DNA of 64,000 nucleotides from Takakia lepidozioides (GCA_030704615.1 CM060731.1:77108756-77172755), one strand, 5' to 3'. Shown: positions 25,401 to 38,020, numbered from the stretch's first letter. Translations and numbers: made by a program. Notes: a model not told the origin generated them from the sequence alone.

Positions 25401-28400
25401 TCTAACTAGGAAATCTGGGTGTAGGACAATGTGTTTGTGATATCCAAATCAAGGGAAGGGTCTATGGTTCTTCAGCAAGACCTAAGGTACTCTCTTTGAC
25501 TATGGCCATGTAAGCCACCTCTTTGTGACAGACAGGAGACTTTCATAGGACAACAGACAGCAGCTTCTTTTCAGGCACTTTTGTGAGGCCTTCAAAGTGC
25601 AATGAGGGTCCATTCTCACCTTTTGGGAGACTGCTGTGTCCAACATAAATCATAACATGGCATATACCTTAAACCGAAATGTTCAATGTCATAAACACCG
25701 AGGGAAAGACGCCCTACTAGCTCCATCAACAGGCCGTATGCTTGCTGGCTTCAAAATATGTGCAGGGACTGGTCAATCACTTATCTGGGAAGTGAAAAAG
25801 TTGTTCTCCAGGTTTGTCATGTGGATTGTCAGTGGGCTACAGTAAGTTGGTGTTCTGCAAGAGATTCTTTGGTACTTACAGATTATTGAGTTGGTATTTG
25901 CTGATTAATGTCCTGATGTTTGCAGGTTCATATCGGATCTAGTGGTAGTAATTGTGTCGGCAGCAGGGGGTGGTATTGCCTTTGCTTGTGTTGGCCAGCC
26001 GGTTAGTCTCCATCTATTTCCTGGGTAGCCACTGACCAGCCTAGCATTTGCTACATAGACATTTAACCTGTGGCTGTAAAACATGGAGACATTTCTGAAG
26101 TAATGTCTGTCTGTTGTATAAATCTGGAAGTAAAAGAAATTGTTTTGCATTCCCCTGTGAGCATTACAAAGTTTTAATATATTTATTCTGTTTGAGTTTC
26201 CCATGGACGTTGTGAAGTTCCTCTCTTCTAGTACTCAGATATTGAATTTATTGGCTCTTTGGGTTCACAGGTGATCACAGGTTATCTACTGGCTGGGTCT
26301 GTGATAGGCCCAGGTGGTTTGAGCTTCGTCAGTGAATTAGTGCAGGTATGTCTTATCTCTGCTTTGATGTTTTCTTTAAGCGACAGTAGTACAGAATCTA
26401 TTTTGCATGAACCAAGGATATGGCAATTGGAAATGTCTGATCTGAGGTGTAGCTCATTTCCTCACATTGGGATAAGGGGCATGAAGAAATTTGTTTCATA
26501 TGATTCTTTCAGTGTTTTCCATAACCTTCCTGACATTATTCTTTGTGACTGGCAGCTCATTGTCATCTGGCTTTGCCAGGAGAAGGGTAAAATCAGCTTT
26601 AGAGGGTTTTTTTTATCCCCCTGCATGCTTGAGGTGGTCTAGAGTTTAGTAGCTACAGGTACATGCCAATGTGTGGGATGTATAGGGAGATGCTTAAGGC
26701 CCTTTGGTGTTCTGAGGTATAGTTCATGAGGACTGGATAATTTTGCAGGTTGAGACAGTGGCCCAATTTGGGGTTGTTTTTCTTCTGTTTGCTTTGGGGC
26801 TTGAGATTTCTAGTACCAAGGTAAGATTTCCCTCTCTTCTCTCTCCTGTATTCCAATGGCCACAAGGCTACGGCAAACAACGTCTTATGAGTACAATCTC
26901 TCCTGTATTCCAGAAGAGTATCTTCTTAGGCCTTGCTGGCAATTTACTACCTGGGTAAATGTGTGTAACAAGCTTTTAGGAACAGAGCAGAAGAAAACAA
27001 TATGTAGATATGTGTGTTGGTGTGTGTTTCTATTTGTAGATTTGTCTAATACACTATGTGGGTTGCACAAATCATCCTCCATTACTCAGAAATGCTGATG
27101 TGTGTGGCCAACATCAAGTAACGATATCGCCTGCTTTTGTATGAATGTCAGTCCTTCACAATGGTGAACACTCAAACTTCTTGTGGTGGAAACAGTTGTC
27201 CGTGGTATGGGCTGTTGCTATTTTTGGGGGATTCTTACAGATTGCACTCTTCATGTGTCTCTGCGCTCTAACTGCTGTGGTAAACCCTCCCTCTATCATT
27301 CCTTCTGCACTGTCTTGATGTAGGTCTGGTCTGTCATTGTGTCTAATGGAGAAGCACTGCTGCAGCCAAAGGTTGAGTGTGCTATCCAACAATATTCTCA
27401 TTACTAGGAGTTACAAGAAGCACTATATGTTCTGGCTACCAATTATGGCTAAACTTTTTCAAAGGAGTGAATCTTTTGACTATTTCATTATTGCCATCAC
27501 TATACAAATTCACAATGGCCAGACAAGCAGCTGACACTATGGGATTGGCAAGATGGCTCTAACTGTTTGATTGTCGATACATGTAGCTGTGTGGAGCGAG
27601 CTCGTCAGAGGGTATATTTGTCGGTGCGTTCCTGTCTATGTCATCAACTGCTGTGGTCAGCCTCTAATTAACCCGCTGCTCCTGTTTGGGGGGCAGTGTC
27701 TTGCAATTGTGAGACCATTAGCATGGTGTATGCTGGCTCGCAAATCAGATTCATAGTCATTAGCGCCTTCAAGTCAAGGAGAATGTTTATGAAGACTTGC
27801 AACTCTTGATGAATGCAACCCTCTGTCTCTCATTTGCATTCATGTCCCATAAACTCCCGGGGTATTTTGTGTTTTTGAGGCATTAAATCTTAGACAATAT
27901 GTTGGGCTGCTTGTTGGGAGCCCTACTCCCTTTCCTCTCTCTTGTCCCATAAGCTCCTTGGGCGTTTAGCGGATTCTATAAAGCATCATTTCATTTCATT
28001 TCTATTTTCTGCCTTTCTTTTGCTTTTTGGCTTAGGTCTTGTCTCCTCTCTCTTGTTTTTTTCCATTTTGTCCCATAAGCTCTTTGAGCTTTCCGCGGAC
28101 GTTATAAAGTAACATTCATTTCATTTCATTTCTTTTGATACTCTTCTTGTCTTTGACATAAGCCTTCTGGGTTTCCTGTGGATGTTAGAGGGTTCCTTTA
28201 CCTCCTTTCTGCAGCACCAGAAAGATCTGCATCCCCAGATGTGTGAGAGAGCAAAACTCTTCTGCAGTTCTAAATGACACTCCAGCCATCCCACCTCCAA
28301 TTGGTTCCAGTTCAACAGGGTTTGAGGTGATCAGTGCAGGTACTGAAGTTTCTGATGGACCGTAACAGCACAGATGCACTGCATGGACAGGTTACTATTG

Positions 28401-31400
28401 GCACCCTCATCCTACAGGTACACACAACCTGCCTCCCAATGTAGACTTTGAGTTAGCGCTATTTTTCCAACCTCCCCTGTCTAGAACATCTTCAACATGA
28501 CAATGTTTTCCTTTTGAAATTCTCTTCTTTTCGCAACCTCCATTGCACCAAATGGAAGGAGGAAGGCAACCTAAGTTGGAATGGTCAGTATGTCACTGCT
28601 GTTTCTTCCACACAGTCGTCCTGTGAGGATTCTCTGTGGAACAACCTGCTTGTTGTTTCAAGCAAGGGAGAGAGGCTGGGGGCCAAGAGGAAGTGACACG
28701 AGACCGGCATGTTGCGGCAGGACTGTGCGGTTGGATTGCTTTTTTCTCTGCTGCCTGTACTGGGAGGTGACAGTGGTGTGATGACAGGTCTCATCTCCAT
28801 GAGTCGATCGTAAGCACCTTCTGTTTCCAAAAAATTGGTGAATATTCCATGAAAACAGTGAAGTTAGTTTCACATTCTGAAAGACCTAGTCAAGCTCGTA
28901 TCTTACAACTGCTGAGTTTTATTTCACCCTCGAATGAAAAATTGATCTGTTTACTCTTGAATATTACACTACCTGTGTCGATGCAGCTTGTTTGTGCTCT
29001 CAGCTTTCCTCTTGGCTGCTGCCATTCTGGCCAAGTCATTTGTACCCCAATTTCTAAAACTGATGATGCGCCTCTCAACCCAGGTAGTTTCTGAAATGGC
29101 CCTGGTCACATCTTTATGTTAGTTTCTCTTCTATGCCCTTCCGGAGTGGATGCAGACTTGTGTATAATTTTGACCCTCAAAAGGGTCTAGTATGTGGAAC
29201 ATTGCATAATCCCATAATAAACATATCATGAAGGCAAGCTGTACTTCAAACTAGATTGGATATTGTTTTGCTTAGAAGTGCTAAGCATCCATTGACTTGT
29301 TTTGGATCAATTATCTGATGGTCTGGCTTTTTACTCCTGCACTGGAACTCATTTATCTGGATTGCACCACTGACAGCATTTGCCTTGAGATGATTGCAGA
29401 CAAATGAGCTGTATCAGCTGGCTGCAGTTGCATTTTGCTTGCTTATTGCCTGGGTACATCTCTCGGTGTCTCTGTCCCTCCCTCTCCCACCATCTCACCT
29501 GTCCAGATTGGGCATAGTGTCTATGCCCAGCAGTCTTTCTGGGTCTGATGGTTTCTTTTCTATGTCAGGGTGACATTTTGCAGGAGACAGTCCAAGATAC
29601 TTGCTTATTTCTGCTTTGACCCCTCTTGTTATTGGTTGAGATGATTTGGCTAAATCGCAATGATTCTTTTCATTGTTGGAATGCAGTTCAGTGATAAACT
29701 AGGGCTAAGCTTGGAACTGGGTGCTTTCGTGGCGGGTGTCATGATCTCCACCACTGACCTCGCAGAACACACGCTTGCACAGGTCTGTTGTCACAGAGCT
29801 TTGTCCACTTTTTCATTGTGTGGATGGGGATAAAGGGGTCCGAGTGACAAGCCTTTCTGGGATTTGTCCTGTTTGACTTGTATTTTTCAATGGCTACTTT
29901 GTTTTTATTGGCAGTGATTTCAGGCACTGCGTTTGAAGGTCCCACTTTGATCAAGAAGTAAATATTTTGCTGCTAGCTAGTAATTTCCTTTTCTTTTCCT
30001 GTCTGGGCAACTTTCGAAACACGGATTGGGTGTTGCGTGTTGAAGGTGGATCCAATAAGGAATCTCTTTACGGCGCTTTTTCTGGCAAGCATTGGGATGC
30101 TCATAAACATGCAGTTTTTATGGGCACATATGGACGTGTTGCTGGCATCCCTTGCCCTTGTCATCATCTCCAAAACCATAGTGGTCATGGTTGTGGTCAG
30201 AGCTTTTGGATACAGCTTAAAGAATGCCTTTCTTGTGAGCTGTTCCTCTCTCTCATAAAAAAGCTTCTTCTTTTCCTTCTGTTTCATCTTTAGACCTGAT
30301 CAGTTCGCTTACTACTTTCAATGTGTGGGAATAACAAACAGCAAGACCTCATGTAATTGCGATAATCAGGAAAGTGAGCTAGTGCTGTTATCTGAAATGT
30401 GCTTGGGGCCCAGCAATTTTCATTTCTTAGTTTCCAATATGTCCACATTTCACTTATGTCAATATGCAAGAGCATGAGTTCAGCTGCACCCTTGTTACAA
30501 TTACAGGCTTTAAATGCTTGCAAGACTGTGTTCACATAGCCGTGCTTGTTGTCATTCCACTTTGGTTACAGGTGGGCATGTCTCTTGCCCAAATAGGAGA
30601 GTTTGCTTTTCTGCTTCTTAGCCGGGCTTCCCATCTCCACCTTATACAGGTGAGACCTCAACATGGTGTGAGTTAGTACATTTTCGGCTGATGCCTTGTG
30701 GTTGTATGCTGGGAAAATTTTGCATTATCCATATTTCTTAGATTGATTCTGTGCTGATAACTCTTGGGGCAGCCATTCTTTTATTGGCAATTTATCACCA
30801 GATTTCGACGTCGCGCAGGTCCCTGGTGATAGGGGTTGAGAAAAAGATAGATTTTTGCCAAAAGCTGATCTGGTGGGCCCATCTTTTGCCAGAGGGTCTG
30901 GGGAACTGTCAACCCCAATCCTCTTCTGCCCCCTCCTTCAGATGGGATCAATAGACTGGAGAAGTTAGTTCTGATCATTGGGTTTAATAATTTTCCAGTC
31001 TCGTGTTTAACACCATACAGGATTATAGATTATGGAATTTGAACAGATGGAAGACTTTTAACACGCCGGATTCATTTTTCTGACAAACGTGGTGGCTATC
31101 TGGTGCTCTGTAAAGAAAAAATTGTACCTGTTGCTAGTTGGAACCACGGCCCTCAGCCTGGTAAGGCCTTTGTTTGTGTTATTTTCAGTCTTTTCCTTAG
31201 TGGTTATGAGGTATGGCTCTGTTAAGGTTGTGACTTAGGTCCTTATTTGTCCCCTATCAGGGTGTGGTGTTGCTCCTGTCAAGCAGATAGAATTGATCTC
31301 CAGGATCATTGAAGAGGATTTTTCAAAGCATAGTCTTTATATATGAATGACAGATAAAATCATCAACATAACAAGTAATAAATTTGTAGGTGTAAAGATC

Positions 31401-32302
31401 ATTTGTTATTCCCAGTTTTCAGATCACTTTGTACGACTGATGTGCTGGCAAACTGCATGGGGTTCTCAGGGCTAGTGGGGATGCCTCAGCTCTGTAACAT
31501 AGATAGGTTGGTTTGGGATTCCTCAGTTTCTTCTTCAGTGCTCTGTGTGCAGTCTATTCAGAAAGCTTAGACAACATTGCCTTTCACCTTGAGAGTTGGA
31601 AGCAGCCCTGAGTGTTCTAAGGCCCACTATTCCTCATAGAAGAAATTTGAGTCGTGGTTGTAACTAGCTTGTGTTGGGTTTTCTCCCGGATGATGGTAAA
31701 GCCTCATTTCTGTTTATGAGTTCATAAGATCATTTTATGGCAGGTGTCATCGCCGCTACTGTTCAGAGCTATACCCGCATTACTACATTTGGGTTCCCTC
31801 ATGCAGTGGTTTCCCCCTGATTCCAACCAGACCAAGGTGGGTCTGTCGTCGCCCTCCAAATTTCCTTCACGGTCCAAGCAACTGAATTTAGGTAAGTTTT
31901 ATCTTCCAAAGGATTCAAGCATTACATAAAAGAGATGTCTCCATGGAGGAGCCAATAGAAGGGATTAGGTTCCAATTTTTACCAGCTGCTTTTTGGTAGT
32001 TCAGTATGATTTAGTTGGGAGAAATATGAGTTTTTGGATTTCCTTTTCAAAGGGTGCAGAGTCAGACTATCTGGCGACTCCCAGGGAACATAGTCAGGCC
32101 AGGGAACATAGTCAGGCTATCCGGAGCTAGGAGTTGGGGGGGAGACTAGAGTGGATGTATCAAAGCCCACACAGGTCATGGCCCCGAAGATGCTCACATA
32201 ATAGACGCTCATTGAAGGTCTCTCATATTTGCAGATTCCTCCGACTCCAAATTCAAGCGGCCACAAAGCAACATGCTACGAATCAACAGAACACTGCACT
32301 AG
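22489..32302 (+). CDS. KEA: K+ efflux antiporter, KEA4/5/6 type, 20 exons
   Basis: Exons: 22489-22801, 24184-24236, 24409-24476, 24902-24992, 25425-25486, 25926-26001, 26271-26345, 26749-26820, 27196-27279, 27587-27655, 28340-28417, 28721-28809, 28987-29083, 29400-29453, 29687-29782, 30046-30234, 30572-30649, 31116-31160, 31744-31891, 32235-32302. All introns are GT-AG, every phase matches, and the frame stays open for 634 aa. The ATG at 22489 is the first after an in-frame TGA. A signal-like hydrophobic segment and an acidic luminal region (REGSIAGMIDKVLEKEFP) precede the CPA2 Na+/H+-exchanger core, which includes ITGYLLAGSVIGPGGLSF, FGVVFLLFALGLE and SLELGAFVAGVMISTTDLA. The short tail lacks the KTN/RCK domain of KEA1-3, placing it with KEA4-6. 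Those act as K+/H+ antiporters of Golgi and endosomal compartments. The introns hold many retroelement fragments, yet no exon is damaged. Confidence 0.95.
22955..23400 (-). mobile_element. LINE 3' fragment in KEA intron 1 (copy 1)
   Basis: Minus-strand frame 22938-23309 encodes RLCPACTAP, then ETEEHFFSCPLYYEIRGRF. This C-x2-C...H-x4-C pattern is the zinc-knuckle tail found at the C-terminus of many non-LTR reverse transcriptases. It is followed by the 3' tail GTCCCATAAGCTCTTTGAGC-like sequence ending in repeats of ATTTC. No upstream polymerase domain is present, so the copy is heavily 5'-truncated, as target-primed insertion often gives. Confidence 0.75.
23540..23985 (-). mobile_element. LINE 3' fragment in KEA intron 1 (copy 2)
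   Basis: A second, diverged copy of the neighbouring LINE tail. The minus-strand frame 23646-23978 reads RIETGRWENLQREDHLCPAC, then ETEEHFFFYCPLYYEIRGRF. It extends further upstream than copy 1 in that frame and has the same tail. The two copies lie head-to-tail about 580 bases apart. Confidence 0.75.
24690..24765 (+). mobile_element. LINE tail fragment in KEA intron 3
   Basis: It shares CTTGTCCCAAAAGCTCTTTG with the other LINE tails in this gene, on the plus strand. It is a short remnant. Confidence 0.5.
26840..26912 (+). mobile_element. 41-bp insertion flanked by 16-bp direct repeats, KEA intron 8
   Basis: The direct repeat TCTCTCCTGTATTCCA occupies 26840-26855 and 26897-26912. Between them lie 41 bases (26856-26896) starting ATGGCCACAAGGCTACGG and ending CTTATGAGTACAA. 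The same sequence occurs, in the opposite orientation and again between direct repeats, at 41.6 kb, and without clear repeats at 60.75 and 63.81 kb. Confidence 0.85.
27905..28127 (+). mobile_element. two LINE 3' tails in KEA intron 10
   Basis: Two consecutive plus-strand tails, each with a GTCCCATAAGCTCYTTGRGC-type phrase, then TATAAAG and repeats of ATTTC (27.93-28.00 and 28.06-28.13 kb). They end about 210 bases before KEA exon 11. The same tail type precedes the duplicated KEA segment at 43.9 kb. Confidence 0.75.
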
Positions 32303-32935
32303 AAGAGGATCTAACAAGGAGCGGCCTGCAGACCACTACCAAAGGAGATCACTACCCAAGAGACACTGCTGTCACCAGGGAGACACAGCTCCGTCCTAAA
32401 GAGAGAGAACTCTCTGTCCCCTTTCAAAAAGTATATACCATTAATTATTTTTGTTTTTATTTTTTTCTGAGAAAGGAAACTTGGTGCCCCTTATCATTGA
32501 ATAAAAGTTCTCTGAGGCTACTATCCCCTCTTGCGTGGAAAAAAACAAAAAACCTCGGAGGCCCAAGTTACTTCAAGCAGGCATTAGGGATATTGAACCC
32601 AGACTGTTAAAGGAACATGGACTAGAGGACCTCTTTGTTTGGCAAGAGAAAATCCAGACATGAACACAACAACTCGCTGAAGTAGCTCAGTTCTCTGATG
32701 ATAGTATGATTTGAGTACTTCCGCTTCCATGGGTATTGCTAAGCACTGATAGTGGTTGCTCTCTAGAAAATGCTGAATGCTGATATGATGACATATGAGA
32801 ACATCAGACCAGTATTACAGAACCTTCCCTACTACTGATGGTAGGTACACCAACGCTCAAAAATGAGTTATACATAGTGTTTGCCTGCCTGATGAGGTAG
32901 ATCCCAATATGAAGAAAAGTGAATCAGAGCATCAA
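32303..32935. other. space between converging genes
   Basis: It lies between the stop of the plus-strand antiporter gene and the stop of the minus-strand reductase gene and presumably holds both 3' untranslated regions. No other feature is seen. Confidence 0.5.
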
Positions 32936-32938
32936 GAT

Positions 32939-35350
32939 TCAGTGATAATCCTGCAACAGACCGTGTTGCTGAACACTGCTAAGGAAATCGACAAACATTT
33001 CTTCTAAACTTTTGAACTTGAGAAGACCCAGTCTCTGGATCTTGGTGGTGTTGAGAGTATGGTGGATGTCATTCCCCTCCGCATTATTGCATCTGCACAA
33101 TCCATGCAGGCAAAAAGATGCACAATTAAGCGAGTTGGAAGTAGTGGGCATGGCAGCGATGACAAACATGGTGTGCAGCTGCAGCTCACTGCGGTTGCTT
33201 TCACTCCTGATGACCCAAAAGTTTTGGATCCGATCTGAACTTGAAGGGTTTGAGTAGTAGTCATTACCTTGTGGGAACTTGCAGCTTTGGATACTTCTGC
33301 TTCAGCATCTGCATGACATCACTAAAATGGGCCACTTCTGCGGAGCAGATGTAGCGGCCCCGAGCCCCGGGCACCTCGAGGGCCAGCACATGCGCGGTCA
33401 CAACGTCGTCGATGTGCACCCACCCAATTCTGATGTTTGGGTATTCCTTGGCCGCCCCTACAGCATAAGACACGTTATGATGTTTATTATCAGGACTACA
33501 AGTATTGGCAAGGTAACATGATCCACTCACTCGCAGTGATTGACAAACAATCAACTAGGAAGCTTGCGGACAATTTCCCTTATATATATACTCTGCGAGA
33601 TTGTCTGTGAGATCTCTGCATGAAATCAACTTTACCTTTCACAAGGTGGAGGAGCACCGAGATGGTGCTAGTTGGCACGGGCGCAAGCATGGACCCCATG
33701 ACGAAGGATGGATTGACCACAACGAGATCAAGTCCCTCCTTTTTGGCAAACTCAAAGGCCTCTCTTTCTGCCAAGGTCTTTGCCATTGCGTACCACATCT
33801 GGGTCGCCCATTAGAGCGTCGTATCACAGAGTGAGTGAGCAGAACTCCAAACCAAAATGTCAGACATCTCAGGTAACTGCAAGCTACAAGCTTATGGTTG
33901 TCCAATTCCTTTGTGTTGACTGGTAATATACCTTCAACAATCAGAGAAAGGACTACAGTATTCAAAAGTCGGTCTTACAGATGGAGCTAATGGGAATTAA
34001 CTTTGAAGCGTTCAGGAAGAAGGGTACTTTCTGGCGCAATGAAATTCAGGAGTGTTCCATTTCAAGTTATAGCTCTTGAGACTCTCTCTCACTGATATGT
34101 GACAGACCTGGTACTGTTTGCAATAGTCAAGATTGCTCCAGGTGGATTCATCCATAGGCGGGTCTTTGTCGGTGTGGTTGTAATCATAGCGAATTGCAGA
34201 GCACGAGGACGTCATCACAATCCGCTGAATAGAGGGTGACTTGGTGCATGCTTTCAACACATTCATGCTGCCGTGCAAGCATGGATTCAGCATCGTTACC
34301 TTTTGATCACACATTACAATGGAAGGGAGTGCGACTGGTGAGTACCGTACGTGGATTCACGACGAATTAGCAGGCCTAATTTTCCATTCAAAGGATTACT
34401 TCCATGAATCACATGAAATTGAATGAGTTTCGTACTTTCTGATTCCAAATCAGCCATTCAATTTTCTCCGGGGCTGTCCAGCTGCACTAACAAGTGTCTC
34501 CCAGTTCAGTTCCAGCTCGAGGGTAAGAATTTCCCACCCAGTAGATTCTTCTTTTGATTTACACCCATCGGGACTCAGATGTTGTTAACAAGGGGCTGCT
34601 GCGTACATGACTGAATTCTTCAATGATTCAGAAACTTCAGCACCTAAAATGTGTGGTAAAAAACTCTACTACAACTTACAGGTTCACTAAATTTGGGTCA
34701 GATGAAAAATACTGTAGGTGTGGATAACAAATATTGTAATGATCCCATCGTGTAAGCGATGATTGGATTGAAATGTTCAAACCTGCGGGTCTCCCTCTCC
34801 ATAGAGAACAGGGCAAGCAGTGTGAAAGACTCCATCCACCCCATAAACAGCAGCATCGAAGCTGCCCTCTTCTACCAAATCAGCCTTCACTATCTGCAGC
34901 CTCTCCTTCGCGCCAGGAAGCTCCCATAGAAACCCAGTTTTGCTTTTGTCATCTGCCCAACACGAAATCATAGTTTCAGGCCCCCACCAAAGCTACATAT
35001 TATCTATAAGCGAACCCTCCACTCAAGGGCCGGGCCAAACTGATAAGAGCTCGCAACGCCCTAAAAGCGGAGGAACTCAATTGTCCAACGATTGCAGGCA
35101 TCATGGCTCACGACCTATCAGAGCTTGGTGACGGATCATAAACAGCTCAAATCGCTGACAAAAGAACTAGCGTATTGCGCTAGAGGAAGTGATTGACGGG
35201 AAGGAGTTGGAGGTACCAACCAGGGTCCCGAGCTGTGGTGCGCACTCGGTAGCCTTTCTTCAGAAGAGATTGGATTAGGCAGGATGCAATGTAGCCAGTG
35301 CCTCCTGTCACACACACCAGCTTCTCCGCCGTGCCTCCTTCCATACCCAT
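32939..35350 (-). CDS. NADPH-dependent reductase, DFR/CCR/TKPR family, six exons
   Basis: Exons on the minus strand: 35350-35221, 34952-34783, 34299-34108, 33798-33636, 33457-33268, 33092-32939. All junctions are GT-AG in phase, giving 332 aa, the usual length of the family. The N-terminus has the Rossmann motif VTGGTGYIAS and the NADP-binding RTTARDP. The middle shows GVFHTACPV, IVMTSSCSAIRYD (catalytic Ser region) and the YxxxK pair as WYAMAKTLAE. The C-terminal half has NPSFVMGSML, GWVHIDDVVTAHVLALE and the closing KIQRLGLLKFKSLEEMFVDF. This is an extended short-chain dehydrogenase/reductase acting on flavonoid, phenylpropanoid or polyketide carbonyls. The substrate cannot be fixed from sequence; the WYxxxKTLAE form is nearer tetraketide-pyrone or aldehyde reductases than true DFR. 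The gene looks intact. Confidence 0.93.
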
Positions 35351-35354
35351 CTCT

Positions 35355-37380
35355 CCCTCCCGCAGACCCACACACGGTGGCTCAGATCCCCTTCTAATTC
35401 CTCGAGTCCCCAGAGCGAGATCAATAAGTGAAAATCGGAAATCTTTTGAGAGTGAAGAGATGCAGTCAGAACTTCGCTTTGCCTTGGAGTGACCGCCAAA
35501 GTCAGAACGTCGTTTTGTCTTGAAACGATCTCCATTCTCGGTTCTAGGATCACTGTGGAGGTGGTCCCCATGGTGCCCTTCTGTGACATACCAACCACCC
35601 ACCTAACTTACAAACTATAAATCCCGGACACATTGCTGACCCACACACCAAAAATGGAGAACGGAGGCGTCATGCATCGCGACACGTCTACTACCTGTCA
35701 CTCACCAAGCTTCCTGTGTTTCGTCCACAAGTGCTCTCGAAGTCCAAGCCTTACATTTGACCAACTGCCATTATAATCATTTCCTTACTGTCTCTCTCGA
35801 CATCAGAAGATGCTGATCCCATGTAAGTATGTATACACGTTATAACCGCCTGTTATTAGACCGGTTATATATATATATATCCGGATGGGGTGCAAAAATC
35901 AAAAAACCGGATATAAATAGGTCCGGCGGAGGCTAGGGGTTGAGATAATCGGCGGGCTTTGAGAATGGGCGAGCAAGTTTGGTTTTTATTTATTGGTATC
36001 CGGCCATGGCCTTAAAAAAGCACCCGGTTATCAATAATAGTGTCAGCATATGCCCTTGCTAAGATTAACCCCTAAACGACGAGCCGACCCGAATCGGGTC
36101 GGCCCGATTTTTCGTCCATCCGTAGCATGCACAGATGAAGTCCGATGAACAAGCTGCTTGAACGAAAAATGTAGAGCGGAACGAGCTGCGCACACAGGTC
36201 TCTATGGCGCCCCCAACAGAGAAAAACTCCGCCGTCAGGAATTTTTTGAAGTTTGGAAATTGCAGGATTTTGGGTGGAGGGGGAGGGGCACGGCAGTTGA
36301 CCGTGGACGTGACAGCGGCCACCCGGGTGGGACAATGCAGGGGTTGGAGTCGGGGCTTGTGAGGCCCTCCCCAAAACGCTAACGAACACGGGGACGGCTA
36401 GAATGAGCTGGCCTTGGCAAATAATGGGAAACCTCGACGTGGCCTGGAAAACGTCACCGGATTCAGGCGGCCACCGATTGCCTGACTTGGAGGAGGCCGG
36501 AAATTTCACAAAATCCCACATCCCAAATGCAATTTAGGGAATTTTTGGGAAATTCTTGGGCAGGCTTGTGTAGTTCTTGGCCTACGAGGACTGACTGTTG
36601 GAATTCTTAAATGAAGGAGAATTTGGGGTTCCAATGGGGCCTATACCATTTCCTTTGCAAATTCTCTTTTTGGACCCCCATTCCAGTCACATACAAAACA
36701 CCCCCCCTTTCATTTTGGCGGATTGGGGTGAAATTTGGTGTGAGGGTTTGGGATTGTGCACTTCACAGGAATATAGCACTTTTTCTCCCAGGAAAATTTG
36801 GGATCATGGATAATTTGCTTGGTCAAACATGAACTTTTACTTTGTTTTTTCCATTTTCAAAAAAATGCACAATCTTCAAATGTTATAATCTCCCAAACTA
36901 CAAGGTGGAATCTCCCTCAATTTGGGGGGCTTGTGCATCTTGTAGGTAGGAAGCAGTTTGTACAGTTCATCCATGTGGATGAACGTTGGTGGGCAGGTAG
37001 CCGCTAGCCGCTGACGTGTGAGGGTGGGTCCCGGAATTGTCCAAAAACCCAAAAACACCTCTCGTCCTTTAGGGGTTAATGTGACACCAATCTGGTAACT
37101 AAGATGTCCATTATTGATCATTTGGATGATCCAGTTTCAAGGGCTAACCATCTTGCATGGCTGGTCAATCCCTGCTTGGCATTTTATTTAAGCTTTTTAT
37201 AATATTTTCATCATTTCAATATATGTAAATTTTTATTTTATAAATAGTTCATTTACATGACCGCAATATAACCGTTTTAAGGACCGTCGGTTATCTACCG
37301 GTTATGAAGTATATTGAACTTCCAACACCAGTTCAAAAAACCGCATGTGCAAAGGTCTTTAATAACCGGAATTGAACTTA
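35355..37380. other. reductase promoter side and unrecognised repeats
   Basis: The first few hundred bases upstream of the reductase start should hold its promoter. Further out are a short (TA)n run at about 35866-35880 and several ACCGGTTAT or ATAACCG phrases at 35.85-36.05 and 37.26-37.38 kb that suggest remains of a DNA transposon. The open frames at 36.0-37.1 kb lack known domains. Confidence 0.4.
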
Positions 37381-37384
37381 ATTG

Positions 37385-37615
37385 GTTTTTTATCTTTTCT
37401 TTTTAAGGGAAACACCTGGGAGCGACAGCTCACAAATCAGGCCCCTTAATAGTGAGAGGAGAAAATAACCTCTTTCATTTATGCGCCATGGAGGCGAATG
37501 AGTGGGACACCGCCCTGGGAACCATATCACACCCGTCAATAGCAAGATTTGACCCCAGAATCATCTGGGTGGCACTTAGTGCACTTCACCATCTGAGCTA
37601 TTGACTGTTGGTGGG
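37385..37615 (-). mobile_element. tRNA-derived SINE
   Basis: On the minus strand: A box TAGCTCAGATGG, B-box-like GGGGTCAAATC about 40 bases later, then a body ending GGGGCCTGATTTGTGAGC, TGTCGCTCCCAGGTGTTTCC and a short A-rich end. This is the most complete member of the family also seen at 8.6 and 58.9-59.3 kb. Confidence 0.8.
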
Positions 37616-37619
37616 TTTT

Positions 37620-37775
37620 TTGAAAACATCAAAGAACCGCCTCCGGCAGGTTATTTAATTTTTTCTTTTGTCCATTTAACCGCCTCTGGAGGTTGTAAAG
37701 AAGGGGCAATTGGCAAAGAACCTGCACCGGAGGAGCTCACAAAAACCTGATAACCGCCCAACACTGGTATATACA
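37620..37775 (-). mobile_element. possible hAT-type terminal sequence
   Basis: Read on the minus strand, the end at 37.77 kb begins CAGTGTTGGGCGG, a form common at hAT transposon ends, followed by a CCGGAGGCGG-rich stretch. No matching opposite end was found, so the call is weak. Confidence 0.25.
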
Positions 37776-37884
37776 CTGGAAACTTATTGGGTTATAGCAG
37801 TGCATTGCCTGTCAGCTGTAACAGCTCAATACCCACCTCATCACTTGCACTAAGTTAGATCTAATAAGTAGCCACAGGTTTTTA

Positions 37885-38020
37885 GCTTTTACAAAGTGGG
37901 CCAAGACCATCCCAAGAGGGCTCAATTGGGGATTGTGCCCCTGAGGTGATGTTAGGGTTCAAATCCTGCAACCTTATGACCTTGCAATTGTCTTGTATCT
38001 TGTATTAGTTCGATTCTATG
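37885..38020 (+). mobile_element. tRNA-derived SINE of a second type
   Basis: An A-box-like GGCTCAATTGG and a B-box GGTTCAAATCC are followed by the tail TTGTATCTTGTATTAGTTCG, reminiscent of plant Au-type SINE 3' ends. It abuts the aminotransferase fragment. Confidence 0.6.

Noticed and set aside
35180-35602. Longer reductase start at 35602
   Set aside because: The added residues are basic and low in conservation, while the ATG at 35350 lies just before the Rossmann motif as usual in the family.
36065-36521. 149-codon minus-strand frame upstream of the reductase
   Set aside because: It overlaps other frames, has no known domain and looks like chance coding in repeat-derived DNA.
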